Assembly (NCBI RefSeq): GCF_949298305.1
Contig: NZ_CASFWU010000035.1
Coordinates: 1-28,319 of the forward strand
Reading direction: 5' to 3'
Origin: an uncultured Bacteroides sp.
Lineage (GTDB): Bacteria > Bacteroidota > Bacteroidia > Bacteroidales > Bacteroidaceae
Length of the DNA stretch: 28,319 bases
Below, in pieces: positions 22,944 through 28,319 of this stretch. The notes below the pieces were generated by a model. That model saw only the letters and a program-made list of their open reading frames with translations, was not told the DNA's origin and ran no database searches. Every line of letters starts with the position of its first letter. Within the stretch, counting starts at the first letter, position 1. A program made the position numbers and the translations under genes.

Positions 22944-22978
22944 CCATTTACCATTAACCATTATCCATTAACCATTAC
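22944..22978 (+). repeat. Heptanucleotide tandem repeat (CCATTAN)5 just before a start codon
   Basis: CCATTTA, CCATTAA, CCATTAT, CCATTAA and CCATTAC follow one another without gaps and end 5 bp before the ATG at 22984. Repeats of this kind can gain or lose units by slippage, which would alter leader length or spacing to the ribosome-binding region. Confidence 0.85.
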
Positions 22979-22983
22979 CCAAT

Positions 22984-23817
22984 ATGGCAACCATTCAAGA
23001 AGCAACCCTGGATTTGGCCCTGAAGGCCTATCCCAACGAACTGACCGCCGACATTGACAACGATTACACCGTCAAGGTCGAGACACAGGAGATGTCGCTC
23101 GGACTGGAGCACATTGCCGCCCAGGTGGCCAAGAAGCTCAACAAAGTGACCAGTGAAGTCAGAAGCATCCTCGAAGAGGCCTGCCGGGAGACGGCCAACT
23201 ATGCCGCCTCGGGCTTCTGCATCTCCACGCCGCTCTTCACCCTCCGGCCCATGGCCAGCGGGGTGCTCATGGAAGAAGAACTCTCCCTGCCCGTCGACCG
23301 CGAGAAAATCAGCGTCTACGGCAGCTTCGCGCAGGGCACGCAGCTCCGCGAGGCCTTCGCCAAGGCCAACCTCAAGCTCTTCCTCCAGCCCGCCGTCACC
23401 GGCCCCTACATTGCGGGCATGGTGAGCGCGGCGCCCGTCAACCCCGTGACGCAGACCCGCGCCCCCATGAAGGCGGGCAAAATGGCCGTCCTCAACGTGA
23501 AGAACGGAAAAATTGTGGGCGACGACCCCTCCGTGGGCATCACCCTCACCTCCGTAGCCAATCCGCAGACCTCCTTCTTCATCGGCCCCGAGGACATCTC
23601 GCCCAACACCGCCAGCAAGCTGCAGTTCATCCTCCCCGCCGGAGTGACCGACGGCGAATGGACGGTGAAAATCACCACCCAGTACACCAGCGGAAACAAG
23701 CTCACCAAGGAGCCCCGCTCCTTCGTCCTGCCGCGGCCCGTCACCATCGGAGCCGCCGCGTCCGGCGGCGGAGGCGGAGACAGCGGAGGAGGAGACGACG
23801 ACAACCCCATCGGATAA
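22984..23817 (+). CDS. HU/IHF-like DNA-binding protein with C-terminal DUF4469-like domain
   Basis: A 277-residue protein without a signal peptide. Residues 1-130 (MATIQEATLDLALKAYPNEL, IAAQVAKKLNKVTSEVRSIL, GSFAQGTQLREAFAKANLK) resemble the HU-like N-terminal domain of the Bacteroides Bvu_2165/DUF4469 group. Residues 145-255 are a beta-sandwich (VNPVTQTRAPMKAGKMAVLN, VGITLTSV, GVTDGEWTVKITTQYTSGNK) matching DUF4469. The tail (about 257-277) is low-complexity Gly/Asp (SGGGGGDSGGGDDD). HU-like proteins bend DNA; what this two-domain form binds is unknown to me. It is odd to find a cytosolic, probably DNA-binding protein within a fimbrial gene run, between a heptamer repeat and a tandem dyad array. 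It may be a recent insertion or a local regulator; both are inference. Confidence 0.78.
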   Translation: MATIQEATLDLALKAYPNELTADIDNDYTVKVETQEMSLGLEHIAAQVAKKLNKVTSEVRSILEEACRETANYAASGFCISTPLFTLRPMASGVLMEEELSLPVDREKISVYGSFAQGTQLREAFAKANLKLFLQPAVTGPYIAGMVSAAPVNPVTQTRAPMKAGKMAVLNVKNGKIVGDDPSVGITLTSVANPQTSFFIGPEDISPNTASKLQFILPAGVTDGEWTVKITTQYTSGNKLTKEPRSFVLPRPVTIGAAASGGGGGDSGGGDDDNPIG

Positions 23818-23838
23818 ACCGCTCCGGAGCTGCACAAA

Positions 23839-23941
23839 GCCTTGGTCCGCCGTAGGACAAACCTTTTGTCCGCCATAGGACAAAGTCTTTGTCCGCCATA
23901 GGACAAAACCTTTGTCCCCCGTAGGAAACAGCCTTGGTCGG
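23839..23941. repeat. Tandem array of 23-bp units, each containing a dyad
   Basis: Units at 23839-23861, 23862-23884, 23885-23907 and 23908-23930, then an 11-bp remnant to 23941. The core is TTTGTCC-GCCATA-GGACAAA: two units (dyads 23865-23884 and 23888-23907) are perfect 7-bp inverted repeats, while the outer two are decayed by one to several bases. The array begins 21 bp after the HU-like gene stop and ends about 65 bp before the fimbrillin ATG (24006). Translated in any frame it gives repetitive junk, so it is not coding. It could form successive RNA hairpins or be a multi-site protein-binding array. Confidence 0.92.
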
Positions 23942-24005
23942 CACCCGGCGGAACAAAACCATCCATCATAAACCACTTTAATAATCGTAATAACAAAAAA
24001 AGACA

Positions 24006-24056
24006 ATGAAAAACTCGGACTCTTCTGCTCATGCAGCAACGAAGACGAACTTGTGA
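24006..24056 (+). other. Out-of-frame start of the fimbrillin gene (frameshifted or deleted signal peptide)
   Basis: ATG at 24006 follows an A-rich leader (ACAAAAAAAGACA) as Bacteroides starts do, but its frame ends after 16 codons at TGA 24054-24056. The frame of the main body, read upstream, gives LGLFCSCSNEDEL directly before V(24053), clearly a lipobox and lipoprotein N-terminus, yet that frame has no ATG, GTG or TTG before reaching the TAA at 23969-23971. One extra A in the AAAAA run at 24009-24013 would join the ATG to this frame (MKKLGLFCSCSNEDE). Even then the hydrophobic core would be very short, suggesting a small deletion. Confidence 0.8.
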
Positions 24057-25543
24057 ACAGCCTGCCCGAAAACGAATCACAGGCGCAGATTATGATTAAC
24101 ATTACCAACAACAACGCCATTACCAGAGCTACAGGAAATACCGGTGATACAGACGAAGGTACTGAGAGCGAATACTATGTCACCGACCTCGCTGTAGTAC
24201 TGACCGATGCCGGTAACATTGTGCAGTCCATTCACTATCCTAAAGTAAAGGCTGAACCTGACAATACAGCTGATGCTACCATCGCCACCGAGGTATTCCA
24301 AGTACCGGCAGGCAGCTACAAGGTATATGTATTGGCAAACTACAAGGATGCCGGTGCGGCTATAGGCAGCCCTCTCAAGACTGGTGTGGACATAGCCAGT
24401 GTATTCAATATCAGCGATGCCAGTCTTTTGCATCAGAATAAAAAGTTCTTGATGGTTAATACCAATTTCGTAGCAAGTACCACGGACTTCAGTGCCACGG
24501 CAAGCGATACGGAAGTAGACAGCGACCATAGTACTGTGTCGGGCGGTAAAACAGTACATCTGGTAAGTGTAGACATCGAGCGCGTAGTAGCCAAGGTGCA
24601 GTGCGAGCAAGCTAAAACATCATTTGATGTAAATGATGATAACAATGTCAAAATAGCTACTACCACGCTGGACGGTGCTGCCCTCATCAACCTCAACAAG
24701 AAAATGTATCTGATAAGAACGCCTGCGGCTGCCACCAACAAGCCAACAGGTATATCATCGTGGATATACCCCGTAGATCCCAATTACGATACGGTGCTTA
24801 ACGGCGCGAGTGATGAAACCACATGGCTTGGTAACAACTTTAGCAACTCCTCAGCCAGTTCGTTTACAGATTTCACCTCAACTCCCACCTTCTACTGCCC
24901 CGAAAACACCATGACGGCCAATGCACAGCAGAACGGCCAGACCACGGGTGTAGTCTACAAAGTGACTTATACTCCCGAAAGCGGTGCCTACACCGAACTG
25001 GCCAAGGACGGTACTAGCACCTACGACCAGATATTTACGGCCATGCTTGGCTTGTCATCCGGTAAGGATCCTGACATCACTGATGCTATATTTACTACGG
25101 CAGGAAGCGACGGTACCTTCTATGCCTACAACGGCCTTATCTTCCAGACCAAGAATGCCGCTGTACTCTACCAGTGCATAGCTGAAGCTACAGGTAGCAC
25201 TACCTCTGATAAGGCTTCAAACGCCAACACGAACTTCACTACAAACAAGTCAAAGACCGGTGACGACCTCGATGCCATCAAGGTTTACGAATACACCAAC
25301 GGTGCATCTTACTACACCGCCTGGGTGAAGCACAACCCCGACGGAGCCAACATGCAGCAAGACAAGTTCGGCGTGGTACGCAACCACTGGTATATTCTGA
25401 CAGTACAGAGCATCAGCGGCCTGGGCTATCACAAGCCTACCTTTGAAGATGCCAAAGACCCGGACGACCCTGCCGTGGCTAACATCCAGGTGGCAGCTAC
25501 CATCAAGCCGTGGACTGTCGTCAGACAAAATGTGAATTTATAA
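24053..25543 (+). CDS. Mfa1-type major fimbrillin, start disrupted
   Basis: The intact body is 496 residues from the GTG at 24053; this GTG is merely the first in-frame start, as the lipobox LGLFCSC lies just upstream in the same frame. The N-terminal domain (about 40-170) has SEYYVTDLAVVLTDAGNIVQ and FQVPAGSYKVYVLANYKD. NNNAITRATG gives an Arg25-Ala26 site where a trypsin-like protease would cut the precursor, as for P. gingivalis Mfa1/FimA. The C-terminal half ends with YYTAWVKHN, FGVVRNHWYILTVQSISGLG and the donor strand IQVAATIKPWTVVRQNVNL, standard for type V pilins that polymerise by strand exchange. The protein would form the fimbrial shaft. Base composition is lower than in neighbours (47% GC in the sampled line 24241-24300). 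Without a repaired start it should not be exported. Confidence 0.88.
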   Translation: MNSLPENESQAQIMINITNNNAITRATGNTGDTDEGTESEYYVTDLAVVLTDAGNIVQSIHYPKVKAEPDNTADATIATEVFQVPAGSYKVYVLANYKDAGAAIGSPLKTGVDIASVFNISDASLLHQNKKFLMVNTNFVASTTDFSATASDTEVDSDHSTVSGGKTVHLVSVDIERVVAKVQCEQAKTSFDVNDDNNVKIATTTLDGAALINLNKKMYLIRTPAAATNKPTGISSWIYPVDPNYDTVLNGASDETTWLGNNFSNSSASSFTDFTSTPTFYCPENTMTANAQQNGQTTGVVYKVTYTPESGAYTELAKDGTSTYDQIFTAMLGLSSGKDPDITDAIFTTAGSDGTFYAYNGLIFQTKNAAVLYQCIAEATGSTTSDKASNANTNFTTNKSKTGDDLDAIKVYEYTNGASYYTAWVKHNPDGANMQQDKFGVVRNHWYILTVQSISGLGYHKPTFEDAKDPDDPAVANIQVAATIKPWTVVRQNVNL

Positions 25544-25801
25544 TAGTTTTCATGATAGTTTTCTTCACATATTCATTTAGTTTATGATGTGTCCTTCCCC
25601 TTCCGCCGGGCCGCTCCGTGCGGCAGTGCTTGTCCGGAACGCGGTGCCGGCCCGTGAAATAGTTAGAATGAGTAGATAGCGTCAACATAGGTTTGGCGGT
25701 TGCACCCCTTCTTTTCTTCTTTTTTAAATACTCATGGAACTTCCGCTTGCCCGTCGGGCAACGGAGGCCGGAACAAGAATCAACCATCAGATACCAGAGA
25801 T
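25544..25801 (+). promoter_or_regulatory. Gap between fimbrillin and anchor genes with two hairpins
   Basis: CGGGCCG (25607-25613) pairs with CGGCCCG (25648-25654) around a GC-rich loop, and TGCCC-gtc-GGGCA (25748-25760), extended by TCCG/CGGA, forms a second hairpin about 40 bp before the next ATG. Neither is followed by a good T-run. They could limit read-through so that shaft subunit exceeds anchor subunit. No TAnnTTTG promoter was noticed and no gene is supported here. Confidence 0.4.
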
Positions 25802-26794
25802 ATGAACCGGATATATAAGAAGATCACCCTTGCGTTGTGCCTTTCGCTGACGGCCATCCTCGGCTCGTGCATCTACGAGGACAAAGTGCCCTGCTCCTGC
25901 GAAGTGCGCTTTGTCTACGACTACAACATGGAGTTTGCCGACGCCTTCCCCTCGCAGGTGGACGACATCGTGCTGTTCATCTTCGATGCCGACGGACGGT
26001 TCATCTCCTCCTTCCGGGACAGCGGCGACCACCTGGACGCCGACTACCGCGTCCCCCTGCAACTGCAGCCCGGACACTACCGGCTGGTGGCCTGGGCGGG
26101 ACTGCAGGAAGACCCCGCCTGCTTCGACCTGGGCAGCGAACTGATGCGGGGCTCGTCCACCGTAGACGACCTGCGCCTGCGCCTCAGAACCGAGGGCGAC
26201 GAGTGCCGGCGGCACCTGCCCGACCTGTGGAACGGCCGTGTGGACGACTTCGAGGTGAAGGCCGACGAGCCGTCATACGCCACCGTCCCGCTGGTGAAGG
26301 ACACCAAGCGCTTCCGCATCCTCCTGCAGGACACCGAGGGCAACGCCCTCTCCAAGGAAGACTACTCCTTCTCCATCGCGGCAGCCAACCGGGTGCTGGC
26401 CCACGACAACGAGCCGTGCGAATGCACGCCGCTCACCTACCGGCCCTATGTGCTTGACGAGGCCGTCGTGGGGAACGCCGCCGGAACACGCGCCGCAGAC
26501 ATCCACGCCCTCGTGGCCGAAATGGCTACCCTGCGCCTCACCGACGACCTGCCCACACGCTTCACCGTGCGCAACGAAGGCAGGCAGCAGGACCTCTTCG
26601 ACGTCGACCTGGTGAAGTACCTCAACCTGATGAAGCTGGACGCCTACTCCGACATGTCGCTGCAGGAATACCTCGACCGCGAGAGCAGCTACCAGATTAT
26701 CCTCATCATGGGGCGCAACGCTTCCGGCAGCGAAGTGATGCTGTCCCTGCAGATCAACGCATGGACCATTGTATTTAACCAAACCGAACTTTAG
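25802..26794 (+). CDS. FimB/Mfa2-family fimbrial anchor subunit
   Basis: A 330-residue lipoprotein. The ATG at 25802 gives MNRIYKKITLALCLSLTAIL followed by the lipobox with Cys23 (ILGSC); an upstream in-frame extension to 25700 lacks such a start and is rejected. The N-terminal domain (about 33-165) has CEVRFVYDYNMEFADAFPSQ, VDDIVLFIFDADGRFI and GHYRLVAWAGLQ, and the C-terminal domain ends with YQIILIMGR and SLQINAWTIVFNQTEL, all typical of the FimB/Mfa2 family (once DUF1812). Family members anchor the pilus base to the outer membrane and end its growth. Gene order after a Mfa1-type fimbrillin is as in known minor-fimbria loci. The region is strongly GC-rich (67% in line 26281-26340). Confidence 0.92.
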   Translation: MNRIYKKITLALCLSLTAILGSCIYEDKVPCSCEVRFVYDYNMEFADAFPSQVDDIVLFIFDADGRFISSFRDSGDHLDADYRVPLQLQPGHYRLVAWAGLQEDPACFDLGSELMRGSSTVDDLRLRLRTEGDECRRHLPDLWNGRVDDFEVKADEPSYATVPLVKDTKRFRILLQDTEGNALSKEDYSFSIAAANRVLAHDNEPCECTPLTYRPYVLDEAVVGNAAGTRAADIHALVAEMATLRLTDDLPTRFTVRNEGRQQDLFDVDLVKYLNLMKLDAYSDMSLQEYLDRESSYQIILIMGRNASGSEVMLSLQINAWTIVFNQTEL

Positions 26795-26817
26795 AATCCT
26801 CAATATAAAACCAGACC

Positions 26818-28319
26818 ATGATAACTGTCCGACACCTTTTCTTCACCTTTCTCCGCCTCGCCGCGCTGCTGACAGCCTTCCTGTCGTGTACGGCCGACCT
26901 GCCCGGCACCGACACGCCGCAGGCCGGCGAGGGCGAAGGCGTGCTGCAGCTCAGCGTGCCCCTCACCCGCTCCGTGCCCACGACGACCGGAACCGGCGAG
27001 CAGGACGCCACGGAAGCCGAGCGGCGCGTCACCTCGCTCTGGTTCCTGGCCTACCCCACCGGAGGCAGCGAGGGCGAGACGCTGGTGAAGAAGTTGGACA
27101 CCGACGGGCTGACGCATGACTACAAGACCTTCCCCATCCGGATGAAGTACGGCACCTACCGCATCTACGTCGTGGCCAACGTGCCCGAACTGACAGCCGG
27201 CACATCGGAAGAAGAACTGAAGGCCATCATCCTGAAGTACAAGGAGGGCGACAAGGTCAGCCTGCCCGACCCCAACGGCACCAATGGCCTGCCCATGTTC
27301 TACCAAAGGGAGGAAGACTATACCCTCTCGGCCACACAGGCCGGAAACATCCTGGCCGACCTGGTGTACACCTGCGTCAAGGTGCGCTACACGCTGGTGT
27401 TCGACAATACCACCAACGGCATCTCCAACCCCACCTTCGGCACGAACGTGCTGAAGATTGACGGCATCAGCGTCCGCAACATAGCCGACCGCGCCCCGCT
27501 GGTGCCCGGCAAGGAGATTACCGGCCTCAATTTGTTTGAGATGAAGAACGCCTTCAACGGACAGTACCAGGTGGGAGCCTACGACTCCTCCACCCCCGAC
27601 AACTATACATTCTCAAAAACCACAATCGAATGCAACGAGGCCGGACAATGGGCCTACCGCGGCACTTTCTACCTGCCCGAACATCTGGTTACGGCAGAGA
27701 CGCAGGGCAGCCAGACGCAGATGCTCATTGCCGCCACCCTCTACACGGCTCAGGGCGTCAGCCGCGCCTCGCTGGAGTATACCATCGAGCTGGGCGACAC
27801 CGAAGGACAGACCGGCGACAATCCCGTCCGCCAACTGCCCCGGGGCCGCATGTACGACATCACCGGCCGCATCACCGGCCTGGGCAACAAGATAGAGGCC
27901 ACTGCCGCCGTGCAGGACTGGACGCTGCAGACTGTGGATGCCGAGCTGAACGGCCCCTACTACCTCTACGTGGCAAAGACCGTCGTAGGGCTGGAGGCCG
28001 GAAAGGACGTCACCGTGGCCTGCCACACCGACGCGCCCATGCTGAGCTACGAAAGCCCCAAGTACACCCCTGAAGGAGGTACGGAGACCGACATCTACCA
28101 GGTAGACTTCATCCAGGACGAGACGGGCGCCATCACCGCGTTCACCGTGCGCATCCATCCCAATATGCCCCCCGTGGCCGATGCCGAAACCATCGAAGGA
28201 ATAGCCAAGTACTTCTACATCGTGGCCGGCGGCCTGAAGAAGAAGATAGACGTCAGCCCCCTGAAGCTCGAACCCTACCTCATCGTGACGCCGCAGAACT
28301 ATACGGTCTACATCAAGGA
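26818..28319 (+). CDS. Fimbrillin-like accessory or tip lipoprotein (3' end outside window)
   Basis: The frame from the ATG at 26818 stays open for 500 codons to the window end, so the gene is incomplete. MITVRHLFFTFLRLAALLTA is a signal peptide ending in the lipobox FLSC (Cys24). LQLSVPLTRSVPTT has an Arg51 where a trypsin-like maturation protease could cut. The N-terminal domain holds RRVTSLWFLAYP and FPIRMKYGTYRIYVVANVPE, the pilin-like fold, and RQLPRGRMYDITGRITGLGN precedes a strand IEATAAVQDWTLQTVDAEL that resembles the donor-strand segment of type V pilins. The part after about 375 continues into a further beta domain, so this is longer than a shaft pilin and is more like Mfa3-5/FimC-E accessory subunits or DUF4906 proteins. 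The exact family is uncertain. Confidence 0.75.
   Translation, partial: MITVRHLFFTFLRLAALLTAFLSCTADLPGTDTPQAGEGEGVLQLSVPLTRSVPTTTGTGEQDATEAERRVTSLWFLAYPTGGSEGETLVKKLDTDGLTHDYKTFPIRMKYGTYRIYVVANVPELTAGTSEEELKAIILKYKEGDKVSLPDPNGTNGLPMFYQREEDYTLSATQAGNILADLVYTCVKVRYTLVFDNTTNGISNPTFGTNVLKIDGISVRNIADRAPLVPGKEITGLNLFEMKNAFNGQYQVGAYDSSTPDNYTFSKTTIECNEAGQWAYRGTFYLPEHLVTAETQGSQTQMLIAATLYTAQGVSRASLEYTIELGDTEGQTGDNPVRQLPRGRMYDITGRITGLGNKIEATAAVQDWTLQTVDAELNGPYYLYVAKTVVGLEAGKDVTVACHTDAPMLSYESPKYTPEGGTETDIYQVDFIQDETGAITAFTVRIHPNMPPVADAETIEGIAKYFYIVAGGLKKKIDVSPLKLEPYLIVTPQNYTVYIK

Noticed and set aside
23839..23941. CRISPR array or coding repeats
   Set aside because: Only 3 bp separate successive 20-bp dyads, so there are no spacers; translations in minus frames are repetitive and differ by frame, without start signals.
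25700..25801. 34-codon N-terminal extension of the FimB/Mfa2 gene
   Set aside because: The extension begins at a non-preferred codon, spans a hairpin and would bury the lipoprotein signal peptide that starts at the ATG 25802.

Overview
The window is chromosomal DNA from a member of the Bacteroidota, almost certainly Bacteroides; the species cannot be fixed from sequence alone. The evidence is a SusC/SusD pair, a hybrid two-component sensor of the HTCS type, Mfa1/Mfa2-type (type V) fimbrial genes, DUF3575/DUF3868/DUF6377-like proteins, Bacteroides lipoprotein signals, and several -7 elements of the form TAnnTTTG.

Layout. Bases 1-56 are the tail of a probable ribonuclease R gene. A NimA-like flavin split-barrel protein (109-585, +) and a tRNA-dihydrouridine synthase (about 765-1733, -) follow, convergent across a hairpin. 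From 1926 to 16619 a polysaccharide utilisation locus runs on the minus strand. In transcription order it holds the HTCS sensor-regulator, an S1-type sulfatase, SusC, SusD, a DUF5017-like surface lipoprotein and a family 8 polysaccharide lyase, and it ends at a strong terminator at 1785-1838. Lyase plus sulfatase points to a sulfated or uronic-acid-containing glycosaminoglycan such as chondroitin sulfate or hyaluronan. The lyase departs from the textbook PL8 active site, and no GH88 unsaturated glucuronyl hydrolase is present, so the pathway must be completed elsewhere. Divergent from the HTCS are a sugar-kinase-like phosphotransferase (16985-18067) and a soluble CBM9-like protein (18081-18731). 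They end at a long bidirectional hairpin (18777-18830).

The right third is a fimbrial locus. A membrane-anchored DUF6377-like regulator (18844-20460, -) is divergent from DUF3575, DUF3868/OmpA-TPR, an HU-like DUF4469 protein, an Mfa1-type fimbrillin, a FimB/Mfa2-type anchor subunit and a further fimbrillin-like lipoprotein cut by the window end.

The most unusual part is 22723-24060. It holds a hairpin and short-repeat region, a (CCATTAN)5 heptamer run ending 5 bp before the HU-like gene, and a tandem array of four 23-bp units, each a TTTGTCC-N6-GGACAAA dyad or a degenerate form of it. After these comes a fimbrillin gene whose natural ATG (24006) is out of frame with its lipobox and body. Together these suggest a pilus locus that is phase-variable or recently inactivated, with a possible local DNA-binding protein/repeat-array pair; this is inference. 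The fimbrillin gene is also clearly less GC-rich than its neighbours. No rRNA, tRNA, transposase or CRISPR array was seen.
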